NCBI GenBank assembly: GCA_004151065.3
Contig: NWUY0300017082.1
Location: forward strand, 8,391-32,688
Reading direction: 5' to 3'
Source: Larix sibirica
Lineage: Eukaryota; Streptophyta; Pinopsida; Pinales; Pinaceae
DNA length: 24,298 nucleotides
Part shown: piece after piece, positions 1 to 9,369 of the stretch
How the letters are laid out: each line of letters starts with the position of its first letter
Position numbering within the stretch: position 1 is the first letter of the stretch
Program-made: the position numbers and the translations under genes
Notes under the pieces: generated by a model
What the model was told of the DNA's origin: nothing
Database searches by the model: none
Seen by the model: the letters and a program-made list of their open reading frames with translations, nothing else

Positions 1-142
1 AGGCCCAAAAAAATGTCTCAAAATGAAAATGTGTGATACTTGTATAACCCATTTTCGAAACGGGGGTAAAAATAGCTACTAAAATTAGGAGAGAGAAAAA
101 CGAGAACTGTGTCGAGTTCTCTCATAGTATAATTGGTTAAGG
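1..142. other. Leading segment, probably gypsy-derived non-coding or decayed gag
   Basis: No open frame of note. It contains a perfect 7-bp inverted repeat (102-108 with 115-121, 6-base loop) just before the recognisable gypsy reading frame begins. It is probably an eroded upstream part of the same element, but I cannot place it in a domain. No LTR end or primer-binding site was recognised. Confidence 0.3.
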
Positions 143-787
143 ATGATTAGGAATATTTCCAATAAATTGGAAAGTATAGAAGTTGAAAGAGATATGCCTC
201 ATAGACCTACTCTAGAAAAAGGAATCGGAAATTGGAATCAGTTCAGAAGACCTTTCAAGCCTCAAATTATTCAAAGGGATAGGAGAAATGATGATAACCC
301 TATTCATCCCCCTATTAGAAATATTAAAATGTTATATGAATATTTTGAAGAGAAATATGCAAATCCAAAAGAAAAAATGCATTGGATACAATATGGCACA
401 TAATTTTCCCATCTTACCTAAGAAGATTATGAAAAGTCATTGGATTTCAATCACTATTGTTTTGATCGAGAAGGAAATAATGAATGAGAGTTGTCTCCTT
501 CTCAATATAGATTGTTTGCATATGCTCTTCAAGTTGAGTTATACAAGAAATATGATCTAATACCAAGGCCTAATCCAACAAAGGAGAATGAAACATCTCG
601 GCCTAGGAAGTTTCCTACAAGTCAATTAAAGAATAAGGAAATAGATTCGTCTACTTTGCAGGAGAAGATTGTTCATTAAGGGTTGAAAATGGGAGAGGAA
701 TAAAAAAAGGAAAAATAAAAGTTAGTCACTTATTTTAGCCTTGAACATGAACCTGGAAATATTAAAATTCCTATTCCTTTGACATAG
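143..787 (+). pseudogene. Ty3/gypsy polyprotein remnant: gag end and gag-protease linker
   Basis: The translation starts with an open stretch (143-403) containing a charged segment around IIQRDRRND. It continues after a frameshift near 400 into a second stretch (about 484-679) with the sequence SPSQYRLFAYALQVELYKKY. A third stretch (about 735-787) leads into the protease. I recognise this as the gag end and linker of a plant Ty3/gypsy polyprotein family in which the protease follows directly. At least one frameshift and several in-frame stops separate the pieces, so no gag protein can be made. No CCHC zinc knuckle is visible in what remains. The family call rests on remembered similarity and on the adjoining protease and RNase H regions being in the right order. 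Confidence 0.65.
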
Positions 788-1497
788 TTGGATAAAACCC
801 CAACATATCAAAAGCAAATTTCCAAGATAATTGAATATCCAATTGCAGTTATTCAACCATATACTCTAAATTTGCAGGATGAACACCCAACTGTCATGTT
901 TGGACCACATATTGAAGAAACAATAGATACATTAGCACCTTTTTATGTCACTCTTACTATTCATGATCATCTGTTGCATAATTGTATGCTTTACTCTAGG
1001 GATTCTCATAATTTGATGCCTAAAACGATAATGGAGAAGTTAGGGTTGGAAATCACAAGACCATACAAATATTTATACTCTTTTGATTGCATAAAGGTTA
1101 AATGCATGGCAAAGATTAAGGATTTGGTTGTGACATTGAATCAATTGCCAGTAAAAGTATTATGATGGATATGGTGGTTGTTGATGTACCTATTAACTAT
1201 GGGATATTGTTGTCCTAATCATGGGGAGTGAAGCTTGGAGGGAAAATACATATGGATATGAATTATGCTATTGTTCTAGTCTTTGCAGGAGAAAATAAGA
1301 GACTATATAGGGAAGCAAATTTTTCCTTTATAGTAAGTGATACGAAGAATCCCATGAATTTTCCTATATATTCAATTGATTAAGATTTGGGATGTTGTAT
1401 ATTATTCGTGAATAGTGAATTTGAATCTTGTATAGTTCTAAAATATTTATCATTAGGAAAAGGAATGGTACATCATGCAAATAATGTTTGGAAAATG
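788..1497 (+). pseudogene. Ty3/gypsy aspartic protease remnant, active site lost
   Basis: The 788-1165 frame encodes a retropepsin-like domain that in the living element cuts the polyprotein. The fold is recognisable from PTVMFGPHIEE, the strand before the active site (HNCML), the following SHNLMPK.IMEKLGLEITRPY and the later LVVTLNQLPVKV. After the stop or frameshift near 1163 the similarity continues to about 1437 (MDMVVVDVP, a WG.KLGGK.HMDM segment and SIDQDLGCCILF). The expected Asp-Ser-Gly-Ala active site at 992-1003 reads Tyr-Ser-Arg-Asp, so the catalytic aspartate is gone (a single G-to-T change explains it). The last codons before 1497 are in frame with the RNase H region that resumes at 7945, beyond the inserted LINE. 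Confidence 0.8.
1479..1497 (+). repeat. Left target-site duplication of the LINE
   Basis: AAATAATGTTTGGAAAATG is repeated at 7945-7963 with a single mismatch (A/G at position 15). The two copies exactly flank the LINE. The gypsy frame reads through either copy, as expected for a duplicated target site. Confidence 0.9.
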
Positions 1498-1843
1498 ATT
1501 TTTTTTATGAAAAAAACATCATGATGGAGTGGAGCTGGGCTAGGGTTTCAAGCGTTGGGACCTAGGTTTTTATGAAGGTATAGGGTTTCTAACAATGGAG
1601 TATATTTTCAGGAACCTGGTGGACTATTCGAATGACTCAGTATAGATTCAAAGTATTTTCAGCAGGGATGAGGAGTTCAAATCCTCCTTGGCAGGGTCCA
1701 GGACTCTAGGTGGATGCAGGTAGATGATTTGGGATGGGGGAGGGACCTAATCAACCTTTAGGTTTCGAGAGGTGAGGCAATATTTCACAGATCAGTGACT
1801 AGTTCGTCTATGGGGGGGTGTACCTGGAATCCCACTTTCCTCC
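1498..1843 (+). other. LINE 5' leader or eroded start of ORF1
   Basis: This starts with a T run and a short A run, then the sequence GGAGCTGGGCTAGGGTTTC. GGGTTT-type runs recur (about 1550 and 1580). No frame stays open, though short coding-like fragments occur. It could be 5' UTR with promoter activity or the decayed N-terminus of ORF1; the sequence does not decide this. Confidence 0.45.
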
Positions 1844-3598
1844 ATGATTGAGGCTACTTTCACTAGGACCCTTCCTGAAGTTATCCTGTGTGAGTGGTTG
1901 GAGGCCATCATTCCCAAGCTTGGGATGACAACAATAGATATGAAGGTACAACAACGTACCTCAACTACCTTCAATCCTCATGTTGATCATTCATTAGCCT
2001 CTTCTAGCCATTATGGTGTGGTTCATCCACCGATTTCATACCAGGAGGTAAGTATTCATGTTTCCCCTTCATCTCTCCCGAAGGATCCGTTAGTATATGC
2101 TTTTCCATAGTATCAATGGGGAGTATTTCCATCTAGTGAAGATTCTGAACCAAGAGGAGGAGGCTTTATTGGAAAATATTTGAACTTGGATGAGCTAAAG
2201 GCCTCCTCGACATCTAAGACAATCAATTCTATGGGTAGGAAGAGGAAGAAAGTTATCTTAACAAAGACCCGAGGTGGACCTTGGTGGTGGGAAGAGATCT
2301 AACTATGATGGAAATCCCATGGTTGGTTATCCGTATGCTGATTGGAAAATTCTGGGGAAGGATATTTTCTTAGGGGGTGGTGAAAAAATGGGTTGCTATT
2401 ACATGGGGGTCGTTGGTCAAGAACTTACCAGAGATAGTTTTCTTTCCAGAGGATGGATTGGTTTTGAATTTCATTCTCGGGAGGAGGTAGATAGTATTTT
2501 TAACCGTTTTTTAATGAATGGGTCTATCCTTCTTGCTCTTAAGCCCTAGCACCCACTGTTCGATCCTAGATCTGACTCCCAGGATTCATTCTCGATCTGT
2601 GTAAAATTGTTGTGCCTTCCACTGGAATTCTGGTCTTGGGAGGGATTCAAGGTGATAGGTGATGCTATTGGGAGGTTTGTGGCCATAGATGTAGACCTCT
2701 TTAATTCTCAGCATTGCTCGATATCAAGGATACTTGTGGGGGTTGACATGAGGAAAGGTATTTTTTAATCTATCAACATGGTGGTAGGTGACATTATCTT
2801 CACACAATAGCTGGATTATCTAGATGTTCCTTTCAGGTGTGCTTGTTCCCATTTATACGTACAAGTGGTAATAGACCATACACATAATTTTATAAAGAAG
2901 GTTTGGAATAGGAAAATAATGCCTGAAGGATATGATAGCGCCACCTTTTACATGAATGAGCAGGCCATGCTGGGTGATGGGGTGAAGGTGGAAGATAAGG
3001 GTTTCCATGGGGAGGAGTTGATACAAGATACAATTATGCCTTCAAAGATAATACCTCCAATCCAGAAAGAGCCTAACTTCTTGGAAATTCTCCATGACTT
3101 GGACTTATCCAACAGTCAAATTGAAACTATACAAAAAATTTGGGAGAATTGTGGTGAATCTGTCTTGGACTTGTTGGTGGTGGATACTCCTTTGTAGATG
3201 AAATCATCTTATCCTGTGACTTGCATTGAGAAGGATCATGCTACTTTTCAAACTACTCTTGGAAAAGAGGATGATTTTTTGAATGGTGAACAAATTATTA
3301 GACTGGGTTCGGTGAATTCTCAGGATTCAAACCATAAAACCTTTTCTTCCTTGAGAGCAGGCAATTTTTCAGAGTCTGGCTCTCGAGGGCCATATTTTAT
3401 TCACCCAAGATCAAAAGGGAGTAATTGTTGACTGGGGGGATGGAAATGGATGAGAACCCAACTTATTCAAAAGCTGGGAGGAGATCCAAGATGTTTCAGG
3501 ATAAAGAAAGGACAAAGTAGGAAATTTCGGAGGGCAGGAAAATGAAGCTTTTAGGGGTTCTTAAAGAATCACAACCCCCTCAAGGATTCCTTAAATGA
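1844..3598 (+). pseudogene. LINE ORF1 remnant (DUF4283-like, zinc-knuckle region)
   Basis: ORF1 of plant L1 elements encodes an RNA-binding protein that coats the element RNA. The frame is in pieces: 1844-2110, 2274-2549, 2865-3197, 3198-3431 and a basic tail to 3598. The middle resembles the DUF4283 domain of plant ORF1 proteins: GWIGFEFHSREEVDSIF, then a region after 2550 with LPLEFWSWEGFKVIGDAIGRF and ILVGVDMRKG. It is followed at about 2826-2890 by VPFRCACSHLYVQVV and then KKVW, where a CCHC zinc knuckle would lie; its spacing is damaged and the final Cys is lost. Stops at 2547-2549, 3195-3197 and elsewhere make it non-functional. The tail from 3446 is rich in Lys and Arg. Confidence 0.7.
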
Positions 3599-4600
3599 AA
3601 CTTTCATCTATCAACGTTCGAGGCCTTGGAGGGAAGGCTAAATAAAATTCCCTCAAGCGATTCATGGAGATTGAAAGACTAGATATTTTATTATTACAAG
3701 AAACTATGATTACATGCTCAGAAGCGATTGCTTCCTTAGAAAAAAAATTGTCGTTCATGTCTTTTTTTATGTCGATGCTGCTGGTAGATCAGGCGGGATG
3801 GCTACAGGTGTGTTGAAGAAGGTTTTGGTTGCAAATTCGTTTGCAACTTGTTCAGTGCTAGGGGTTGAAATTTAGTTTGCAGAATTGGACTTTTCTCTTC
3901 TTATTCTCAATATCCATGGGCCTTATTAGAACAAACTGATGGTTGGTACTCCCTAATGTCGAAGGATCTTTTTAAGCAGAACAATGTGATTGTTGGGGGA
4001 GATTTAAATTTCAATATGACCACTGAAGAAATTTGGGGAGAAGCATTTTGAGAGGACCCCCTTGGGCCATCATTGTGGGAGTTGTTTGACTGAGGAGACT
4101 AGATGGACATCAAACCTGATGTTATAAATCCTACCTGGTGCAACAAGCATGTTGGTGCTCAAGGTATTTACAAAATACTTGATTGTTTTTTCATGAATAT
4201 TAATTTTTCTATTGGGTTTCAATTATTTAGATCTTGGGTGGGGGGTGTTATCTTTTCATACAATTTTCCTATATTTCTTAAATTGGGTCAATCTTTTCAT
4301 ACCATTTTCCTGTATTTCTTAAATTGGGTCAATTGGAGGATAAACCTAGATATCCCTTTAAATACAACTCTGTTTGGGCTAAACTCCTGTGTTTTCAAGA
4401 CCTTGTCCAGAACAACTGGAGGCATATCACTGTAGGAAATGATTATGTTTGTATCCAATTGGTGGAATCATTGAGGAATTTAAAAAAGATAATGGTAAAT
4501 TGGAATATCTCAAGAAGGAAGGAGGGAGAAAATCATCTTTTTGAAATTGAGCAGAAGCTAGGGATTTTGTATGGAAGAGACCCTAATTTTTTCAACTGAG
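3595..4600 (+). pseudogene. LINE ORF2 N-terminal endonuclease (EEP/APE type) remnant
   Basis: ORF2 starts at the ATG at 3595, beginning MKLSSINVRGLGGKAK, the usual start of a plant L1 endonuclease, which nicks the target DNA. The catalytic Glu lies in LLLQET (Glu codon 3700-3702). The Asp-x-Asn motif is kept as GDLNF (Asp codon 4001-4003). Stops and frameshifts fall at 3643 and several later points. At the expected Ser-Asp-His motif near the end of the domain a 41-bp tandem duplication is found, and the Asp is Tyr in both copies, so the catalytic pair is broken. A stretch after it (about 4324-4599) resembles the linker between endonuclease and reverse transcriptase. Confidence 0.8.
4250..4331 (+). 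repeat. 41-bp tandem duplication inside the LINE endonuclease
   Basis: Unit 1 is 4250-4290 and unit 2 is 4291-4331, differing at only two positions. Because 41 is not a multiple of 3 it causes a frameshift. The unit spans the place where the Ser-Asp-His motif of the endonuclease should be. Confidence 0.9.
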
Positions 4601-6597
4601 AGGAACTGAAAAAGGATATTGTGGAGCTGGAAAGGGAGAAAGAAAAATTTCTTATGGAGTCAGAGATAGAATGGAGACAAAAGAGTAGGGATCTTTGGCT
4701 CCAGGTAGGGGATCAAAACACTAAATATTTTCAGAAAATGGCGGCTCATTGCAAATTATAATACCATATGGGAACTGAAGAATGAAGAAGGCCATCCTAT
4801 CAAAGGTTTTTCAAAGTTATCAAAGTCAACTCTTGAGCATTTCAAGTCCATATATTCTGACTCGAGATATCAAGACATGTTGGGTATGTTGCAAGTTATT
4901 GAAAAGCTCCCTCTTTTACTCAACCAGGATCAAAATGTGTTATTATACAGGGATGTTACGTTGGAAGAACTAAAATCTGCACTCAGGGCCTTTCAACATG
5001 ATAAAATTTCGGGCCCATATGGATGGCCCCCAAAATTATTTATGGATTTCTTTGACACAGTGGGATAATACTTGCTAATGATGGTAGAAGAAGTTTGGAA
5101 GTATGTGTTCATACCAGCATCCCTTAAATTGACATTTCTGCATTGTATACCTAAGAAAGACAAACTTGAAACATTTGGAGACTTCAGGACGATTTCTCTA
5201 TGTAACGGAGAATATAAGATTATGGAAAAAATATTGGCGATAAGATTGAATCCCCATCTTTCCAAGTATGTCTCCAGTAAATAGTTTGGTTTTCTTCAGG
5301 GTAGATTAATTCATGAAGCTGTGGGATCTGCCCAGGAGGGTTTTCATTCCATCAAAACTGGTAATCTCAGGATAGCATCCATGAAACTAGATCTCTCTAA
5401 AGCATATGATAAGGCTTCTTGGTTGTTTATGAGATTAGTTCTTCTTCACATTGGTTTCAGCTTGGAGCTCACTAATTGGATTATGAGTTGTGTGACATCC
5501 CCTTATTTTGTAATTCTCATAAATGGTTTTGTGACCACTTTTTTCAAATATACTAGAGGATTGAGGCAAGGATGTCCTCTCTCTCCTTATATTTTTCTTT
5601 TGGTCACAAAGGGTCTCAGCAGGATTTTGAATACAGATAAAGGCAGAGGCAGAATTACATGAGTCTCATTTAATGGAGGAGAAAATCTAACTCACTTAAT
5701 GTTTGTGGATGATATTTTTATTTTCTATCTCTACTCCTTTTTAAAACATTAGAGAATGAAAACAAATCTAGATCTTTTCTGTAAGGCAATGGGAATGGAA
5801 ATCAGTTCATAAAAGTTTGCCATCTACCTTCCAGAGTCCCAGTTAGAGGACATTAATTTTTGGAGAAATTATTTTCCTTTTGAATGTAAGTGAATGGAGG
5901 ATGGTATACAATGTCTTGGCTTTAACCTCAAGCCTAATAGGTATGGGAAAATGGACTAGTGGTGGTTGGTGGAAAGGATTGAGGAAACGATCAATTTCTG
6001 GTGTAATAGGTGGTTGTCTAGGGGTGGAAGATTGGTCTTCGTAAAGAGTTTCCTATAATATATCTCGTTCTATTGGAATATGCTGGCAACAATTCCAGTC
6101 TCGGTTCTCAATACCATCATAAAATTGTGTTTCAACTTCTTGTGGAGGCAGAGCTCGAATTACCGTGGTTTTCATCTTGTGAAATGGGCATCATTGGCAT
6201 CTCTGAAATATTAGGTAGGATGGATATTGAGGAATATTGTCATGTTCAACAACGATTTAGTAGCTAAGACACTCTGGTTATTCTTAACAAAGGATAATCT
6301 ATGGCGTAATATTCTGATAGTGAAATACATTCCTACACTTTCTTTTATGGAGTGGATTGCAAGAAGGGACAAACACTATAGATAGGCCTCCAATCATTGG
6401 AAAGATTTAATTAACTCTTTTCAGGTTCTTGAGCCCTATCTATCCTGGAAGGTTGGGAATGGGAGATCCATTTGTGTTGGTTGTGAATTTATTCTAGGTC
6501 TCTTAGAAGGAAGATGCTTCAGCCCTAGATTGGTGCCCATTTACAGAAGTGAGGGATTGATTCTCTTGATCAGATATCAAGCCCAAGGGGAACGTCT
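4601..6597 (+). pseudogene. LINE ORF2 reverse transcriptase remnant
   Basis: The region copies element RNA into DNA at the nicked target in a living element. It opens with the linker WRQKSRDLWLQVGDQNTKYF (about 4672-4731). Reverse transcriptase blocks follow: LEELKSALRAFQHDKISGP (about 4960), FLHCIPKKDK then FGDFRTISLCNGEYKIMEKI (about 5138-5235), LDLSKAYDKASW (5387-5422) with the first catalytic Asp, and LRQGCPLSPYIF (about 5561-5596). The catalytic box FVDD is intact at 5702-5713. The thumb-like part (about 5940-6290) contains WLSRGGRLVFVKS and NFLWR. Stops at 5066, 5281 and 5660 and further frameshifts show that it cannot be translated whole. Confidence 0.85.
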
Positions 6598-7776
6598 ATG
6601 TGGAAGCAGGGATGGATGTCAGGAGAACTTATTGGACTGGAGAGGGACTTGTCGGAAGAGTGGAATGCCTTCCAAGATTACCTATTGAAATATCATATTC
6701 ATCTACAGGCTAGTGAAGACTCTTTGAGGTGGTCATTTAATCCTGTAGGGGGAGTATACACGACGAATCTTGGTTACTTGTCCATATGTATGGCTTCTCC
6801 TAAGTTATGCAGATGGTGGTGGAAGCTAATATGGAGAATAAGGGATCCTCCTAAGGCTACTCTACATTTTTGGCTAATTTTGATGAACAAAATTCTAACC
6901 TGGGATAGACTTCAACATTTTAATTTGCAGGGGCTGTGTCTTTGTTATCTCTATAGAGATGACTTTGAATTGACATTCCACATGTATGTGGAATGTGCTT
7001 ATTCTAGGGAGGTGTGGGGAGAGTTGTCCAGAATTTTTCATTGTACCAACCTATGGTTGGGAAACTCGTTGGAAAAAGGTTTTAATCGCTTCTTTAGAAT
7101 TCAAGAATTGAAACCTTTGAGGCCTCTTTTGATAATCATTGCATGGGGGATTTGGTTGGCAAGGAATGATGCAATTTTTAACGATCGTTCTAGACCTGTT
7201 TTTCAAACAATAGATCTCAATATTGCTCTTTACTACAACACTATTTACAGGATCAGGCTATCTAGTTTGTTCCGCCTCGGGAGCCACCAAATAATAACGA
7301 AGATTGGGCATGGGCATTTTTATATGGGGCTAGTTAGAATTCAAGGGGAGCTTTTGGTTTCAACCCTTATCCTAACAGAGCTCATTTATTTCCTGGAAAG
7401 GGATGCATTGGAGCTAGTTCAAATAACATGGTTGAGCTCAGTGGTCTTTTTTTATCTTTTTAGGAAAGTGACCAAATGTGGTCTCTCTCAAGTGCAGATA
7501 TTTGGTGATTCATTATTAGTTATAAAGAACATGCAAGGATTGGCTAACATTGTGAATACATATCTGCATTCATTAGTAACCCAGTTGCACAGTATCAGGG
7601 AAACTTTCCAGGAGGTCACTTTCTTCCATATCTATCAGGAATTTAATGATCAAGCTGATAGTTTATCCAAGAAGGGACTGCTTCTACATGATGGAGCTTT
7701 AATTCTGAAGAAATTTCAAGGGGGCACAGGCGTGCCCCCAATACTTCTTGCATTATCATATTTTTGTCAAATCTAA
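6598..7776 (+). pseudogene. LINE ORF2 C-terminus: zinc-binding domain and RNase H
   Basis: This is the longest open frame in the window (392 codons). Residues 60-140 match the reverse-transcriptase zinc-binding domain (WWWKLIWRIRDPPKATLHFW, then C-x-C, FHMYVECAYSREVW). IIIAWGIWLARNDAIF at about residues 175-192 is the usual link to an RNase H. The RNase H half is readable as VQIFGDSLLVIKNM (Asp codon 7507-7509) and FNDQADSLSKKG near 7640-7680. Its first strand lies in another frame near 7306-7326, where the first catalytic Asp is Tyr, and a frameshift near 7450 rejoins the frames. The open frame is therefore longer than the true reading frame. A C-terminal RNase H of this kind is known in a subset of plant L1 LINEs. 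Confidence 0.85.
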
Positions 7777-7944
7777 TTTGGGATGTATTCCCCTAGTTTT
7801 TATGATGTTTATGGAATGTTAGTCACTCTCATGAAGGACTACGCATGACTACTTTTTCAAAAAGTTATTTGATATGCTTCTTAGCATTGAGGATTGTATT
7901 TTTGGAGAGCGATGAATAAAAATACTTTTTTTTTCATGGAAAAA
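7777..7944 (+). other. LINE 3' UTR and A tail
   Basis: Non-coding. It has an AATAAA-like signal at 7915-7920, a T run at 7926-7934, then ATGG and seven A residues (7941-7947) that merge into the target-site duplication. This is the expected 3' end of a target-primed LINE insertion. Confidence 0.75.
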
Positions 7945-7963
7945 AAATAATGTTTGGAAGATG
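7945..7963 (+). repeat. Right target-site duplication of the LINE
   Basis: Partner of 1479-1497, with one mismatch. The gypsy coding frame continues directly from it. The codon for the first catalytic Asp of the gypsy RNase H is at 7970-7972, seven bases beyond the copy. Confidence 0.9.
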
Positions 7964-8400
7964 CATTTCGATGGTGCTTCATCCAGAGAAGGATCGAGTG
8001 CTAGTATTGTCTTTATTTCTCCCTCTGGGCAAGCTATTTACTTGTCATATAAGCTATATTTTGAAACTAATAAAATGTTGTTAATTATGAAGCCTTGATT
8101 TTGGGGTTGGAAGTTGCAAAGAAGATGCAAGTCTTAAATATTTTGTTTTTGGATATTTTGAATTAATTGTCCATTAGATTAAGAGAATTTGTCAGAAAAA
8201 AACACCCCAAAATGAGAGCCTATAGAAACTATGCATGGGATTTGATGGATAATATTTTATTGGATTTCAATATAAATGTAGTTCATATAATTTCTAACCA
8301 ACATGTAGATTCTTTAGCAATAGTAGCCAGTACATTCAAATCTCTAGTTGTTCCTTAATTGGAATATGAAGTTGAGATGAGATACATACCATCAATTCCA
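7945..8400 (+). pseudogene. Gypsy RNase H-like domain lying between protease and RT
   Basis: The translation starts VWKMHFDGASSREGS, the first strand of an RNase H fold with its Asp kept. A one-base shift later gives YEALILGLEVAKKMQ. The GDS motif region is decayed (FLDILN at about 8148-8165). The domain ends with HPKMRAYRNYAWDLMDNI, then NQHVDSLAIVAST (8167-8358 frame). It resembles the plant-type (RVT_3, archaeal-like) RNase H. In the chain it follows the protease and precedes the RT, whereas the standard Ty3 RNase H follows the RT. In-frame stops at 8164 and 8356 and the frameshift near 8080 make it non-functional. Confidence 0.75.
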
Positions 8401-9012
8401 TACAATATTAAGCATTGGTAGGTGTTTGAGGATGATCAACAAATCAAAGGATTTTTAGAAATGATAAATGACTTCTCTACTACTCACATTGATATGGAAG
8501 AAGAAGAAGAAGAAGAAGAAGATGAGCATGAATCATTGAATGGAGAGAAATTTCAGTCAAATCAAAAGTTACCAAATATGATAGCTAATCATAAAATTAT
8601 GTAATTAAATAATAATTTCATCCCAAAAGGTCTGGTCCCTTTGGAAAAATGGTTTGATGGGAATGATGTGTTTGTCAAGCCCTTTGTTCATCGTAAATCA
8701 GAGATTGTTGAGGATTATAATATTGGAACTCATGAGGAGCCCAGATGCATCCAAATTTCAAAATAATCATGACCTCATCCAAGAAAAAAGGTATGTGGAT
8801 TTGTTCAAAGAGTATATATTTGCATGGAAGTATGAATACCTAAAGACATATGACAATAGCATTATTCAACATAGGATTCCTCTTAATCATGGAGCAAATA
8901 ATTTTAGGTATAAGTCAAGATAGGTAAACCCCATTCTATTTCCAATGATTGAAAAAGAGGTTAAAAAGTTATTGGATGCAAATATCATAGTACCTCTCAT
9001 ATATCCCAGTCA
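8401..9012 (+). pseudogene. Gypsy linker and N-terminal reverse transcriptase, truncated
   Basis: The frame continues from the RNase H (VFEDDQQIKGFLEMINDFSTTHID), through an acidic run encoded by GAA repeats, to FIPKGLVPLEKWFDGNDV near 8620-8665. A shift to another frame gives the segment that leads into the RT: KRYVDLFKEYIFAWKYEYL, TYDNSIIQHRIPL, NPILFPMIEKEVKKLLDANI and IVPL. Similarity stops at about 9012, at the start of RT blocks, so the polymerase core, RNase H and integrase are absent from the window. The break is where Helitron-type sequence starts. Confidence 0.75.
8497..8520 (+). repeat. (GAA)8 microsatellite
   Basis: Eight perfect GAA units coding for glutamates in the gypsy linker, where the family also has acidic residues. 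It is probably a replication-slippage expansion. Confidence 0.9.
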
Positions 9013-9018
9013 TATTTG

Positions 9019-9230
9019 TCAAAAAAATCAGAGACAAATGTCTTTCTGAGAATGATGGGAAAATAGAAACAATTCGCAAACTTGGGAATGCAATTTTAAA
9101 AATGCAACAAATGTCTACTTGGCAAGCTGTCCACATTGTCTTGTCACTACCCCTGCATTATGCATCAAGGAAAACAATTTTCATTAGCATTGCACCAGAA
9201 GAAAAGAAAACATGGTTGAAGAAATATCCA
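9019..9230 (+). repeat. Duplicate copy 1 of the Helitron Rep-helicase linker
   Basis: Aligns over 212 bp with 11970-12180. It translates without a stop from 9021 to 9230: KKIRDKCLSENDG, IRKLGNAILKMQQMST, then AVHIVLSLPLHYASRKTIFI. This is the segment that normally lies after the Rep tyrosines and before the helicase. Here it lies before the whole Helitron ORF, against the broken gypsy RT. It has no internal stop, whereas copy 2 has one at 12006-12008. Confidence 0.85.
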
Positions 9231-9369
9231 TAGAATTTTTCTTTAACAATGGTTGGAAATGCACATGTGTTGAATCCAAAATATCATACATGAGATATAA
9301 AACTTCCAAGGAGTTCTGTGCCAAATGGAATCTTAGGAAAACAAAATTAGCTTCATATTCCAAATGTAA
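9231..9369 (+). other. Unassigned sequence between linker copy and Helitron ORF
   Basis: No recognisable coding similarity and several stops in all plus-strand frames. It does not match the sequence that follows linker copy 2, so the duplication ends near 9230. Confidence 0.4.

Larger units (their letters stand above)
1498..7944 (+). mobile_element. L1-type LINE, near full length, inserted in the gypsy element
   Basis: A non-LTR retrotransposon of about 6.45 kb. The order is 5' leader (1498 to about 1843), ORF1 (about 1844-3598), ORF2 (3595-7776) with endonuclease, reverse transcriptase, zinc-binding and RNase H domains, then a 3' UTR ending in an A run at 7941-7947. The 19-bp target-site duplication and the A tail show target-primed reverse transcription of a complete or nearly complete copy. 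Many stops and frameshifts show it is old and dead. A subset of plant L1 elements is known to carry the C-terminal RNase H seen here. Confidence 0.9.

Noticed and set aside
102-121. Perfect 7-bp hairpin as a transcription terminator or transposon end
   Set aside because: A single short hairpin in plant DNA next to the gypsy frame, with no T run or target duplication; no basis for a function.
1664-1690. A GAGGA-GTTCAAA-TCCTC segment that looks like the T-arm of a tRNA
   Set aside because: No matching D-arm, anticodon arm or acceptor stem can be placed around it, and it lies in the LINE 5' part.
6598-7776. 392-codon open frame as an intact functional gene
   Set aside because: The RNase H part changes frame inside it and the upstream ORF2 is full of stops, so the open frame is fortuitous in part.
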